From: JACPUW01 sp049115495
GTDB lineage: Bacteria; Bacteroidota; Bacteroidia; CAILMK01; JACPUW01
Assembly: GCA_049115495.1 (NCBI GenBank)
Contig: JAGDZV010000001.1
Coordinates: 248,001 to 312,000, forward strand
Length of the DNA stretch: 64,000 bases
Direction: 5' to 3'
In this document: positions 18,645 through 27,940 of the stretch, piece after piece
Layout of the letters: each line of letters opens with the position of its first letter
Position numbering within the stretch: the first letter of the stretch is position 1
The notes under the pieces: generated by a model
Database searches by the model: none
The model's input: only the letters and a program-made list of their open reading frames with translations
What the model was told of the DNA's origin: nothing
Program-made: the position numbers and the translations under genes

Positions 18645-18714
18645 ATGCTGAATTTTAGATTTTGGGTGAATAGGTAAAGATGAATAAACGATTAGAAGTT
18701 TTGTAATTATTGGC

Positions 18715-19239
18715 TTGGTGCTGATTTCGGCAATTTGGTTTGGTGTAGTAATAAGCCAAGATCAAGACAAGGGAACTCTGAGAAAACTACCACCAATGCC
18801 TGCTGATAGTAGTGCTCCAATTGAAGTTCCAAGCAATTTGAACAATGTGCTTTTTATCTGGGTCGATTCAAAAGATGAGCTTACAGTTGGTCAAAAACTT
18901 TGTGACTTAGAAAACTTGAGAGCTAGAGTTAAAAAGTTTATTGATAATAATGGAGAAGACTCTACCCTTTCCGACTCACCTCAGGATGTGATAATTTTAC
19001 TTAAGAATGAAGTTAGCAAGAGCTACAAAATGTACATCCAAGTTCAAAATGAAGTTGCTGCTGCTTATAGAGAACTTAGAGACACTTTTGGTTTGAAAGA
19101 ATTTGGAATTTCTTACTCTGACCTCGTTACAACTTTGAAAAATGAAAATGACGATTTTAAAAGTAAAGCTATTGAATCAAAGGTGGAAAAAATAAAATCG
19201 GCATATCCTATGCGAGTATCAGAAGCTGATGCGAAATAA
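18715..19239 (+). CDS. Orphan ExbD-like protein, apparently frameshifted near its start
   Basis: Periplasmic part of an ExbD/TolR-type protein: DKGTLRKLPPMP after one hydrophobic segment, then VLFIWVDSKDELTVGQKLCDLENLRARVKKFI and YKMYIQVQNEVAAAYRELRDTFG, all typical of Bacteroidota ExbD. The open frame begins with TTG at 18715, but an ATG at 18680 (after a GGTAAAG ribosome-site-like stretch) starts MNKRLEV and hits a stop after 8 codons. Adding one T to the TTTT at 18699-18702 would join it to the rest as MNKRLEVFVIIGLVLISAIWFG. The usual cytoplasmic EINAxSMADIAF segment with the proton-path Asp is absent, and there is no ExbB nearby, so ion-coupled work is doubtful. Confidence 0.65.
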   Translation: MVLISAIWFGVVISQDQDKGTLRKLPPMPADSSAPIEVPSNLNNVLFIWVDSKDELTVGQKLCDLENLRARVKKFIDNNGEDSTLSDSPQDVIILLKNEVSKSYKMYIQVQNEVAAAYRELRDTFGLKEFGISYSDLVTTLKNENDDFKSKAIESKVEKIKSAYPMRVSEADAK

Positions 19240-19332
19240 CGTAACAATTCGAATTTGATTGGAAGAAGAAATGATAGATCATGAATTATGGATTTTAAAT
19301 TATCATACTCCAAAATTCAAAATCACATATCC

Positions 19333-20652
19333 CTAATTAACCGCAATCTGCTCCACCGCTGGCATTTTAATAGCATCAATTCTTTTCATCATTTCTTCCT
19401 TAACTTTTTCATACTCTTCTAAATACTCTTCTTTTACTGGCTCAGCTGGTGGAAGTTCAACTTTAAGAGCATCAACTTGAGTACCATTTAGCCAAAAGCG
19501 ATAGCAAACATGCGGGCCTGTTGCTAGGCCTGTACTGCCTACATAGCCTATCACCTGCCCCTGCTGTACTTTAACACCATTACTAATGCCTTTTGCCCTT
19601 TTACTCATATGCAAGTATTGTGTGGTGTAGGTGCTGTTATGCTTCACTTTAACATAATTGCCATTGCCACTGGTGTAGCTTGCTGCTATCACTGTTCCAT
19701 TGGCCGTAGAAACAATAGGTGTTCCGTAAGGTGCCGCGTAATCAGTTCCAAAATGCCCTTTCCATCTGCCGGTAACAGGGTGCTTTCTTCTATAAGAAAA
19801 ACGACTACTAATTCTACTAAACTTTACAGGAGCCTTTAAAAAAGTGCTTCTACAGCAATTGTTATTTTGATCAAAGTAATCTCCTTCTTGGTCTTCGTAT
19901 TCAAACCACACTGCATAATAATCTCTTGCATAGTGATTAAATACAGCACCATGTATTTTGCTTACACCTATAGATTTTCCATCCACAAATTTTTCATCGT
20001 AGATTACTTTAAACCAGTCACCTTTCTGAATTCTATAAAAATCAACCGCCCAAGCGTAAACTTCGCTCAGCTCAATGGCAAGTGTTGGGCTCGCATTTTG
20101 CTCATTTAGGGTAAGGTAGAGTGATGAATTAATTATTCCTCCTGTTTCTCTAGTCTCGGTTATTATTGGTTTTTTGCCTTTGAATGCCGTAACAACACTA
20201 TCAAAACTATAAACCACATAGTCGGTATTATCAATTTCGTAAATAAAGTGTTTGGCACTTTTAGCCGAGTCATTTTCACAAAGCACAAAGTACTTTTTAC
20301 CTGCTCGCATGTACCTTACATCAAAAGTATCTTTCAAGCCGCGTCCAATTTCGTCCATTTGCAAAGGGCTCACATTGTGTGGGCTCAAAATATTGTGCAG
20401 AAATTGATTTCGTTTTACTGTGCCTTGTACCACGTTATACTTTGTAGTATCAAAACCATAGAGTAGTTCAGGCTCACTTTCAACCACATTCACACTATCA
20501 AATAGCAATGAATCATCTTCAATTATTTCTACTCTTTCTGAACCAATAACCCAGTTGTATTTGCCATCAAGATCAAATCCAAACCATATCAAGGTAATTA
20601 CCAACCACAAGCCAGCAATTGATATTAGGCTCCACTTTAATTTCTTATTCAA
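19333..20652 (-). CDS. M23-family peptidoglycan metallopeptidase
   Basis: A 439-residue cell wall endopeptidase with an N-terminal membrane anchor or signal (LKWSLISIAGLWLVITLIWFG), a middle region with LysM/OapA-like character (residues about 60-270) and a C-terminal M23 domain. Zinc-site motifs are HFGTDYAAPYGTPI (HxxxD), YLHMSKRAKG and GPHVCYRFW. In the last motif the usual HxH is HxC, so a Cys replaces the second His ligand; I recall this variant as common in Bacteroidota members. Translation starts at TTG (20652), four bases after AAGGA, with no ATG near the N-terminus. It is divergent from parE. Confidence 0.88.
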   Translation of the reverse strand: MNKKLKWSLISIAGLWLVITLIWFGFDLDGKYNWVIGSERVEIIEDDSLLFDSVNVVESEPELLYGFDTTKYNVVQGTVKRNQFLHNILSPHNVSPLQMDEIGRGLKDTFDVRYMRAGKKYFVLCENDSAKSAKHFIYEIDNTDYVVYSFDSVVTAFKGKKPIITETRETGGIINSSLYLTLNEQNASPTLAIELSEVYAWAVDFYRIQKGDWFKVIYDEKFVDGKSIGVSKIHGAVFNHYARDYYAVWFEYEDQEGDYFDQNNNCCRSTFLKAPVKFSRISSRFSYRRKHPVTGRWKGHFGTDYAAPYGTPIVSTANGTVIAASYTSGNGNYVKVKHNSTYTTQYLHMSKRAKGISNGVKVQQGQVIGYVGSTGLATGPHVCYRFWLNGTQVDALKVELPPAEPVKEEYLEEYEKVKEEMMKRIDAIKMPAVEQIAVN

Positions 20653-20801
20653 TTAATCCTTATTTAATACTAGAATAACTGAACAAAAGTGAATTTATGA
20701 TATGCTTTTTGATGATTTCTTTATCCACACGGCTTTAAAAAGTCTATTTCATAAAATCAAGGTGCTTGAGTAATCTTGTTGCATAGGTAAATTCAGGATA
20801 A

Positions 20802-22658
20802 ATGGCTGCAAGCAATTACGACGAGAGTAGTATTAGGTCGCTCGATTGGCGCGAACATATAAGGCTCAGGCCCGGAATGTATATTGGTAAATTGGGTGAT
20901 GGTGCATCGCCTGACGATGGTATATACATTCTTATAAAAGAAGTAATTGACAACTCAATTGATGAATTTCAAATGGGCTTTGGAAAGTCAATTGAGATAT
21001 CTGTTTCTGATACCGAAGTTAAAATTAGAGACTACGGACGTGGAATACCTTTAGGTAAGGTAGTTGATGTTGTTTCTAAGATCAATACTGGTGCTAAATA
21101 CGATTCTAAAGCCTTTCAAAAATCGGTAGGACTTAATGGAGTTGGTTCCAAAGCTGTAAACGCTTTGTCTACCCGTTTTCAGGTAAGGGCCATTAGAGAA
21201 GGCGAACAAAAAATTGCAATTTTTGAACGTGGCGAACTACTTGAAGATGCACCAATTTCAAAGACTGACGATAGAAACGGAACCGAAGTAGTTTTTACCC
21301 CTGACAATACCGTTTTTAAAAATTACCGTTTTAGACCTGAATACCTTGAAGAGCAAATAAGAAATTATACCTATTTAAATTCTGGACTTGCCATTTATTT
21401 TAATGGCACAAAATTCTACAGCAAAAACGGCCTATTTGATTTACTAGAAAATAAAACGGCCGATACCCAAATAAGATACCCAATTGTTCATTTAAGTGGA
21501 GAAGATATTGAAGTTGCATTTACGCATGGCGATTCTTATGGAGAAGAATGCTACAGTTTTGTAAACGGTCAGAACACCACGCAGGGTGGTACTCATTTAG
21601 CAGCCTTTAGAGAAGCAGTGGTGCGGGTAGTAAGAGATTTTTATAACAAGAGCTTTGAGAACAGCGATGTGCGTTCATCAATAATTGCTGCCGTTAGTGT
21701 AAGGGTTCAAGAACCAGTTTTTGAATCTCAAACAAAAACCAAGTTGGGTTCACTTTATATGTCAGATGGCGGCTCTACTGTAAGAACTTATGTTAGCGAC
21801 TTTTTGAAAGTTCAGCTTGACAACTTTTTACATAAGAATAGTGAAACTGCTGATGCACTGCTAAAACGAATATTACAGAGCGAGAAGGAGCGTAAGGATA
21901 TGGCTGGTGTTAAAAAACTTGCCAAAGAGCGCGCTAAAAAGGCCAACTTACACAATAAGAAACTTAGAGATTGTAGGGTTCATTATACTGACGATAAAAA
22001 AGAAGAAAGGTTAAATACAACATTGTTTATTACTGAGGGAGACTCGGCCAGTGGTTCAATTACAAAAGCGAGAGATGTACAAACCCAAGCAGTTTTCTCA
22101 TTGCGTGGTAAACCACTAAACTGTTACGGCCTCAAGAAAAAAATTGTATACCAAAACGAAGAGTTTAATCTATTGCAGCACGCACTTGATATTGAAGACG
22201 ATTTAGATAGCCTACGCTATAATAGAATTGTAATTGCAACAGATGCCGATGTTGATGGTATGCATATTAGGCTATTGCTATTGACATTCTTCTTGCAGTT
22301 TTTTCCTGATATTATAAGAAATGGTCACCTTTATATTTTAGAAACGCCGCTATTTAGGGTAAGAAATAAACAAAAGACCATATACTGCTATAGCGAAGAA
22401 GAAAAGCAAAAGGCGATTAAAGAGCTCAAGGGTAATCCTGAAATAACCCGTTTCAAAGGTTTGGGAGAGATTTCGCCAAATGAGTTTGGTGGCTTTATTG
22501 GAGAAGATATTAAGCTTGACCCAGTAACCTTGGCCAAAGGAACATCAATTGCCGAGCTGCTGAAATACTACATGGGCAAAAACACGCCTGACAGGCAAAA
22601 ATTCATTATTGAAAATCTAGTGGTTGAAAAAGATGTTGAAGAAGAAATAGCTGCCTAA
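20802..22658 (+). CDS. parE: DNA topoisomerase IV subunit B
   Basis: ATPase/TOPRIM subunit of a type IIA topoisomerase, 618 residues. The GHKL ATPase domain has IKEVIDNSIDEF and the Gly-rich lid KSVGLNGVGSKAVNAL. The transducer domain follows, then TOPRIM with FITEGDSASGS and ATDADVDGMHI (metal-binding DxD), ending with RFKGLGEISPNEF. Pairing with the adjacent A subunit (4 bp downstream) as a two-gene operon indicates topoisomerase IV rather than gyrase, which is normally encoded by separate genes in this phylum. It decatenates daughter chromosomes. Confidence 0.93.
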   Translation: MAASNYDESSIRSLDWREHIRLRPGMYIGKLGDGASPDDGIYILIKEVIDNSIDEFQMGFGKSIEISVSDTEVKIRDYGRGIPLGKVVDVVSKINTGAKYDSKAFQKSVGLNGVGSKAVNALSTRFQVRAIREGEQKIAIFERGELLEDAPISKTDDRNGTEVVFTPDNTVFKNYRFRPEYLEEQIRNYTYLNSGLAIYFNGTKFYSKNGLFDLLENKTADTQIRYPIVHLSGEDIEVAFTHGDSYGEECYSFVNGQNTTQGGTHLAAFREAVVRVVRDFYNKSFENSDVRSSIIAAVSVRVQEPVFESQTKTKLGSLYMSDGGSTVRTYVSDFLKVQLDNFLHKNSETADALLKRILQSEKERKDMAGVKKLAKERAKKANLHNKKLRDCRVHYTDDKKEERLNTTLFITEGDSASGSITKARDVQTQAVFSLRGKPLNCYGLKKKIVYQNEEFNLLQHALDIEDDLDSLRYNRIVIATDADVDGMHIRLLLLTFFLQFFPDIIRNGHLYILETPLFRVRNKQKTIYCYSEEEKQKAIKELKGNPEITRFKGLGEISPNEFGGFIGEDIKLDPVTLAKGTSIAELLKYYMGKNTPDRQKFIIENLVVEKDVEEEIAA

Positions 22659-22662
22659 TAAA

Positions 22663-25275
22663 ATGAGCGACGAGATAGAAAACGAAGAAGAGTACACAGA
22701 CGAAGAGTTTAGTGATGACGCATTAAACGAAGAAGAAAACCCTGAAGATGGTGAAAAGGTTATAGACACACCTTTGGCCGACATGTATAAAACATGGTTT
22801 TTAGATTATGCTTCTTATGTAATTCTTGAGCGCGCTGTACCAGCAGGAAATGATGGCGCAAAACCCGTGCAACGACGCATACTTCACTCTATGCGCGAGA
22901 TGGAAGATGGCCGTTTTCACAAAGTGGCAAATATTATTGGCCAAACCATGCAGTACCACCCGCATGGCGATGCTGCCATTGGCGATGCCTTGGTAAATCT
23001 GGGTCAAAAGAATTTGCTTATTGATACTCAGGGTAACTGGGGAGATGTGCTAACAGGTGATTCGGCAGCTGCTCCCCGTTATATAGAAGCAAGGCTTACC
23101 AAGTTTGCTCTTGAAGTTGCTTTCAATCATAAAACCACCAATTGGCAACGTTCGTATGATGGTCGTAAGCGAGAACCCATCTTTTTGCCAATGAAATTTC
23201 CCTTAGTGCTTGCACAAGGTGCTGAAGGTATTGCAGTAGGGCTTTCAACCAAAATTTTACCACACAACTTCATTGAACTTTGCAAGGGTTCAATAAACAT
23301 TCTAAAAGGCAAAAAAGTAAGCCTTTTACCTGATTTTTTAACAGGTGGAATGATGGATGCCGGTAATTATAATGAAGGTAAGCGCGGAGGTAAAGTACGG
23401 GTAAGAGCCAAAATTGAACAGGCTGATAAAACAACCTTACTTATCAAAGAGATTCCTTACGCTACCACTACCACCAGCTTAATCGATTCTATTATAAAGG
23501 CCAATGATCACGGTAAAATAAAAATTAAAAAAGTTGTTGACAACACGGCCAAAGACGTAGAGATTGAAATTACTCTTGCTAAAGGGGTAAGCCCAGACCT
23601 TACCATTGATGCACTCTATAAATTTACCGATTGCGAGGTATCAATCTCGCCCAACTGCTGCGTAATTGTAGATGAAAAGCCGCAATTTATTGGTGTAAAC
23701 GAACTTTTAGAAACCTGTACTTTTTTAACCAGAGATCTTCTAAAACAAGAGCTTGAAATTAAGTTAGGAGAACTTGAAGACAAATGGCACATGTCTTCAT
23801 TAGAAAAGATTTTTATTGAGAATCGTATATACAGAGACATTGAAGAAGAAGAAACATGGGAAGGTGTAATTAGAGCAATTGATGCTGGCCTTGATCCGTT
23901 TAAAGACAAATTAATGAGAGAAGTAACCGAAGAAGATATTGTTCGGTTAACTGAGATAAAGATTAAGAGAATTTCAAAATTCGATTCATTTAAGGCTGAC
24001 GAGTTTATCAAAGGTCTTGAAGGTGAAATGGAAGATACCATTTACGATATCAACCATATAGTTGAATACACCATAGATTACTACCAAAATTTACTAGACA
24101 AATACGGTAAAGGTCGTGAAAGGAAAACCGAACTCAAGGAGTTTGATAACATAGATGCTTCTCTTGTGGCTGTTGCTAACGAGAAACTTTACGTAAACCG
24201 AAAGGATGGCTTTGTAGGTTATGGTCTTAAAAAAGACGAGTTTATAACCGAATGTTCAGACATTGACGACATCATTGTAATACTTAAAAGCGGAAAATAC
24301 ATGGTGAGCAAGGTTAGCGAAAAAGCTTTCTTTGGTAAAAACATTTTGTATGCCAACGTTTGGAAGAGAAATGATGAACGCATGGTGTATAATGCTGTTT
24401 ATGTTGACGGTGCCACTGGTGTAGCTCGTGCAAAACGTTTTAATGTAACATCTTGTACACGCGATAGAGAATATGATATAACCAAAGGCTCAAAAGGCAG
24501 TAGAATTCTTTATTTGAGCGCCAACCCAAATGCCGAATCAGAAATTATTCATGTAGCGCTTACTCCTGGTAGCAAAGCACGCAAAAAAGTATTTGATTTC
24601 AATTTTGGAGAAATTGATATCAAGGGCCGTAGCTCTCAAGGAAATATTCTAACAAAACAACCAGTTAAAAAGATATTTTTTAAAGAAAAAGGAGCTTCAA
24701 CAATTGGCGGAAGAGACATTTGGTATGATGAAGTGTTGGGTAAAATTAATACTGAAGAACGCGGACAATACATTGGAAACTTTCAGACAGAAGATAAAAT
24801 TCTGGTACTTTACAAAAGCGGAGAATATGAACTCACTCAATTTGATGTAAGCAAAATTTTCTCACCCGAGCAGGTATATCATATTGAAAAATTTAATCCA
24901 AATAGTGTAATCAGTTGCATTTATTACGATGGCGATCTTAAAACTTACTACTATAAACGTTTTCAGATTGAAACCAGCACACTTGATAAGCGATTTGGAT
25001 TTATTGGCGAAAGCAATACAGCCAACATGGTTTTTGCTACCACCAAGCAAAACGAAGTTGTGGAGATTAAAGAAGGCCGCATTAAGCGCGAAGCAGAAAA
25101 GAAAGAAATTGTGCTTGATGAAATGATTGATGTGAAAGGTTGGAAAAGCCGCGGTAACAAGTTTGGAGATCGTGTTTTTTCGGCCAAAACCATTAAAGAA
25201 GGTGAACCTTTTGAAGAACCAAAGCCTGCAAGCCCAGTAAAACCTGATGGTCAAGCGGGGTTTTTTGAAGACTAA
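22663..25275 (+). CDS. parC: DNA topoisomerase IV subunit A
   Basis: Breakage-reunion subunit, 870 residues. An acidic N-terminal tail (residues 1-35, rich in Glu/Asp) precedes the core: PVQRRILHSMREM, YHPHGDAAIGDALVNLGQ and the catalytic tyrosine in AAPRYIEARLTKF. The C-terminal beta-propeller region lacks a clear gyrase GyrA-box, supporting a ParC identity. It starts 4 bp after the parE stop. The protein ends with a low-complexity Pro/Lys tail. An 11-bp perfect hairpin lies just downstream and may end the transcript. Confidence 0.93.
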   Translation: MSDEIENEEEYTDEEFSDDALNEEENPEDGEKVIDTPLADMYKTWFLDYASYVILERAVPAGNDGAKPVQRRILHSMREMEDGRFHKVANIIGQTMQYHPHGDAAIGDALVNLGQKNLLIDTQGNWGDVLTGDSAAAPRYIEARLTKFALEVAFNHKTTNWQRSYDGRKREPIFLPMKFPLVLAQGAEGIAVGLSTKILPHNFIELCKGSINILKGKKVSLLPDFLTGGMMDAGNYNEGKRGGKVRVRAKIEQADKTTLLIKEIPYATTTTSLIDSIIKANDHGKIKIKKVVDNTAKDVEIEITLAKGVSPDLTIDALYKFTDCEVSISPNCCVIVDEKPQFIGVNELLETCTFLTRDLLKQELEIKLGELEDKWHMSSLEKIFIENRIYRDIEEEETWEGVIRAIDAGLDPFKDKLMREVTEEDIVRLTEIKIKRISKFDSFKADEFIKGLEGEMEDTIYDINHIVEYTIDYYQNLLDKYGKGRERKTELKEFDNIDASLVAVANEKLYVNRKDGFVGYGLKKDEFITECSDIDDIIVILKSGKYMVSKVSEKAFFGKNILYANVWKRNDERMVYNAVYVDGATGVARAKRFNVTSCTRDREYDITKGSKGSRILYLSANPNAESEIIHVALTPGSKARKKVFDFNFGEIDIKGRSSQGNILTKQPVKKIFFKEKGASTIGGRDIWYDEVLGKINTEERGQYIGNFQTEDKILVLYKSGEYELTQFDVSKIFSPEQVYHIEKFNPNSVISCIYYDGDLKTYYYKRFQIETSTLDKRFGFIGESNTANMVFATTKQNEVVEIKEGRIKREAEKKEIVLDEMIDVKGWKSRGNKFGDRVFSAKTIKEGEPFEEPKPASPVKPDGQAGFFED

Positions 25276-25288
25276 CTGAAAAATTTTG

Positions 25289-25318
25289 AATGTTGAATTA
25301 AAACAGAAATTCAACATT
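25289..25318. repeat. Perfect hairpin after parC
   Basis: AATGTTGAATT (25289-25299) and AATTCAACATT (25308-25318) are exact inverted repeats with an 8-base loop. There is no T-run after it, so it is not a classical terminator. Similar GAATTTTGAATT-like words at 19.3 kb suggest a dispersed intergenic repeat. Confidence 0.55.
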
Positions 25319-25349
25319 AAGAACCTAACATCTTAAATCAATTAACCTT

Positions 25350-25841
25350 GTGAATTGGTATAAAAAAGAATTTGACCAACTCAGCTTACAAGAGCTTTAT
25401 GATTTAATGGTTTTACGACAAGAAGTATTTGTGGTAGAGCAAGATTGCCCTTACTTAGATGCAGATGGCAAAGACCAAAATAGCTATCATGTATTGGCTT
25501 ATGATGAAAACACACTTGCTGCTTATGCAAGAATTGTAAAACCAGGGGTGAGTTATACAGAATGGGCCATTGGCCGAGTAATTGTAAAATCTACACATCG
25601 CAACCAAAAGCTTGGGTATAAGCTAATGGAACAATGTCATAAGTTTCTCGCAAAAGAAAAGTGGTCAGCCAATTCTGAATCTAATTTAGAATTAACTGAC
25701 CACTTAAGTATTTACATTCCTCCTATTCGCTTAAGTGCACAAAGTCATTTAGAAAAATTCTATACAAATTGCGGTTATAAGCCTACCGGAAAAGAATATT
25801 TAGAAGATGGCATTCCTCATAAAGAAATGCTTAGGCTGTAA
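25350..25841 (+). CDS. elaA: ElaA-family GNAT N-acetyltransferase
   Basis: A 163-residue GCN5-related acetyltransferase of the ElaA subfamily. Family blocks are MVLRQEVFVVEQDCPYLDADGKD, RIVKPG...AIGRVIV and, in the acetyl-CoA pocket, THRNQKLGYKLMEQC. The gene starts at GTG (25350), which begins MNWYKKEFDQLS exactly where family members start; no ATG is suitable. It lies 75 bp after parC and is convergent with an unknown gene. The acceptor substrate is not known. Confidence 0.9.
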   Translation: MNWYKKEFDQLSLQELYDLMVLRQEVFVVEQDCPYLDADGKDQNSYHVLAYDENTLAAYARIVKPGVSYTEWAIGRVIVKSTHRNQKLGYKLMEQCHKFLAKEKWSANSESNLELTDHLSIYIPPIRLSAQSHLEKFYTNCGYKPTGKEYLEDGIPHKEMLRL

Positions 25842-25846
25842 GCTTA

Positions 25847-26386
25847 TTACACAATCCAAGCCACATCAGCAGAGTTTGGCGGAAAACCTCTGAGCTCCGT
25901 CATATCAAGCAATTGTGTTACCATTCCTGTCTTTGGATCTGGGTTTTTATTTTCTGCCTTATTCGGAAATTCAACTCTTGCACCGGCCACTAAGTGCCTG
26001 TAGTTTCTCATGCCTGAAATCTTTGGACCAATTTTTCTTTGAAAATCATTTCTTGAAAGTCCTTGAATTGGCTTACGCTGGTTTTCCTTGTCAAATAAAA
26101 GAAGCGTATACTTTCTATTAACTGCATCGGCATTTGGGTTTACGCACATACTTTTTGGCACCAATACTTCTAAAAGTTTAGATGTTACTAACTCCGTAGC
26201 ATCAACACCTTTTTGTGGTCCAAATTCAATTATTGCAGCCCAGTCGGTGGTCTCACCGTCACTGGTTTTTCTATTCGCATCTACCAAGCCGTTTTCAGCA
26301 CACTGCTCAGGATTATGAAGTTTAAGAATAAAAAAAGTTTCAAATGTTTCAAGGTTTAATTTACCTGAGTTAGCGTTGTCCGACAT
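25847..26386 (-). CDS. Hypothetical protein, family not recognised
   Basis: A 179-residue protein starting at an ATG (26386). It has no signal peptide or membrane segment and looks like a soluble cytoplasmic protein with mixed alpha/beta composition. Local features are ETFETFFILKLHNPEQCAENG, DWAAIIEFGPQKG, RKYTLLLFDKENQRKP and a C-terminal RGFPPNSADVAWIV. No family or motif was recognised. Codon usage looks like that of its neighbours. It is convergent with elaA with a 5 bp gap, and its upstream region is a 360-base gap shared with the agmatine-deiminase-like gene. Confidence 0.7.
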   Translation of the reverse strand: MSDNANSGKLNLETFETFFILKLHNPEQCAENGLVDANRKTSDGETTDWAAIIEFGPQKGVDATELVTSKLLEVLVPKSMCVNPNADAVNRKYTLLLFDKENQRKPIQGLSRNDFQRKIGPKISGMRNYRHLVAGARVEFPNKAENKNPDPKTGMVTQLLDMTELRGFPPNSADVAWIV

Positions 26387-26746
26387 TCAATATTTTTTGT
26401 AAAACTAAGCCCTAATTGAATAATTCAATGTTTTAAAATTAAAATTGCTTAATTGCCAATAACTGTAGCAACAGCTAAAAGCTTAAAAATCAAGCCAATT
26501 AAATGAATTTGAGCTTTTCCATAAATTTCAAGTAAATTCTAGTGAATGGCTAAGTTTTCATTTAAAAAGTACCAAGAGGCAAAATATAGTAACCTTAAAA
26601 CGTTTTATCAATTTCAGTCATAAGAATTAATTTTCTATGTTCTGATAGATGAAGCCAATAAGAATAAAACACGGAATTGCACTATCAATAGATAATTCTA
26701 GTAGAATTATTTGCGTTCTTTGATATTAAATCTTTGTCAAGATATT
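26387..26746. other. Divergent intergenic region with a 19-bp palindrome
   Basis: About 360 AT-rich bases between two divergent genes. No coding frame was seen. A small palindrome TTGAATAATTCAA and a perfect 19-bp palindrome at 26692-26710 are the only structures noticed. Confidence 0.45.
26692..26710. promoter_or_regulatory. Perfect 19-bp palindrome upstream of the deiminase lipoprotein
   Basis: ATAATTCTA-G-TAGAATTAT has two exact 9-base arms around a single central G. It ends 36 bases before the ATG at 26747, in the usual place for an operator. No regulator is encoded nearby, so the protein that might bind is unknown. Confidence 0.4.
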
Positions 26747-27862
26747 ATGTACCAATTCATTCAATTTCTTTCTTTACTTATGGGTCTATGCTTAATAAGT
26801 GCCTGTGGTGAAGACGAAACACCAATCGACGACATTAAAATAGAATACATTTTTCCTGAAGAAAGCGAACCGCATGAAGGTACCTGGTTGCAGTGGCCAC
26901 ATCAATATCAATATGGCATCCAATTTAGAAATAGACTTGATGAAACTTGGATTGACATATGTCGTGAGCTTGTAGAAGGCGAAAACGTGCACATAATTGC
27001 ATATAATGAAACTGAAAAAACTAGAATAGAACAATTGTTGGATTCAGCAAAGGTTACAATAGATAAAATTGATTTTTTCTTGTTTGAAAATGATGATTTT
27101 TGGATTAGAGACAATGGCCCAATTTTCACGAAAAACTTAAGCAATGAACTTATAATTCAAAACTGGGGTTTTAATGGCTGGGGCAAAAAGGCCAATTTCA
27201 AATTGTGTAATCAGGTTCCCTCTAAAATTGGGCAATCAAAAGGATTTGAAGTAATTAACATCGAAGACAAAATGATTAATGAAGGCGGTAGTGTAGAGCT
27301 AGATGGACACGGCACATTAATGGCCTGTAAAAGCTCAATATTAAACCGCAATAGAAATCCTGGAATGTCTCAATTAGAAGCCGAGAAGATATTTAAACGG
27401 TATTTGGGTGTAACAAATTTTGTTTGGCTTGAAGGCCAAGCAGGTTTAGAAATTACCGATCAACATATTGATGGATTTGCTAGGTTTGGTAATGCCAACA
27501 CCATTGTAACCATGGCTAAAGAAGACCTATTGGCCTATGATGTTTTAGAAAGTGATATTGAAACCCTTTATAATGCAAAAAACAAAGACGGTGAAGCTTA
27601 TAACTTTTTGTATTTGCCTTTAACGCAAAATAATGTAAGCACTAAATACGGCGAAAACCTAGGATACAAAGGCTCTTATTGCAATTATTATATTGGTAAT
27701 ACCAAAGTGCTTGTGCCTACATATAAAGACGCCAACGATAAAGAAGCTTTGCAGATTTTACAAGGTTTATACCCTAATAGAACCGTAGTTGGTATTGATT
27801 GCAGAAATGTTTATGCCAATGGAGGTATGATACACTGTGTAACACAACAACAACCCGAATAA
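26747..27862 (+). CDS. Agmatine deiminase family lipoprotein
   Basis: A 371-residue member of the agmatine deiminase/peptidyl-arginine deiminase (guanidino-modifying) family. Motifs are FWIRDNGPIF, NEGGSVELDG, the His region ITDQHIDGFARFGN and the catalytic Cys in YANGGMIHCVTQQQP. Unlike the cytosolic enzyme that turns agmatine into N-carbamoylputrescine, this one carries a lipoprotein signal ending in the lipobox ISAC, so it should face the periplasm or the cell surface. The ATG at 26747 was chosen over a TTG 12 codons upstream because it starts the signal peptide. The carbamoylputrescine amidase partner is not nearby. The substrate could be free agmatine or peptidyl arginine. Confidence 0.87.
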   Translation: MYQFIQFLSLLMGLCLISACGEDETPIDDIKIEYIFPEESEPHEGTWLQWPHQYQYGIQFRNRLDETWIDICRELVEGENVHIIAYNETEKTRIEQLLDSAKVTIDKIDFFLFENDDFWIRDNGPIFTKNLSNELIIQNWGFNGWGKKANFKLCNQVPSKIGQSKGFEVINIEDKMINEGGSVELDGHGTLMACKSSILNRNRNPGMSQLEAEKIFKRYLGVTNFVWLEGQAGLEITDQHIDGFARFGNANTIVTMAKEDLLAYDVLESDIETLYNAKNKDGEAYNFLYLPLTQNNVSTKYGENLGYKGSYCNYYIGNTKVLVPTYKDANDKEALQILQGLYPNRTVVGIDCRNVYANGGMIHCVTQQQPE

Positions 27863-27913
27863 TAATTCTTTGATTGCACACACTCAGTTAACACATGTTT
27901 GTAGGTAATGGCC

Positions 27914-27921
27914 TAGGTTTG
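27914..27921 (+). promoter_or_regulatory. Candidate -7 promoter element TAGGTTTG
   Basis: An exact match to the Bacteroidota -7 consensus TAnnTTTG, 19 bases before the ATG at 27941. A -33 TTG at the right distance was not found, so confidence is limited. Confidence 0.35.
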
Positions 27922-27940
27922 CCGGTAATAAAGCAAAACC

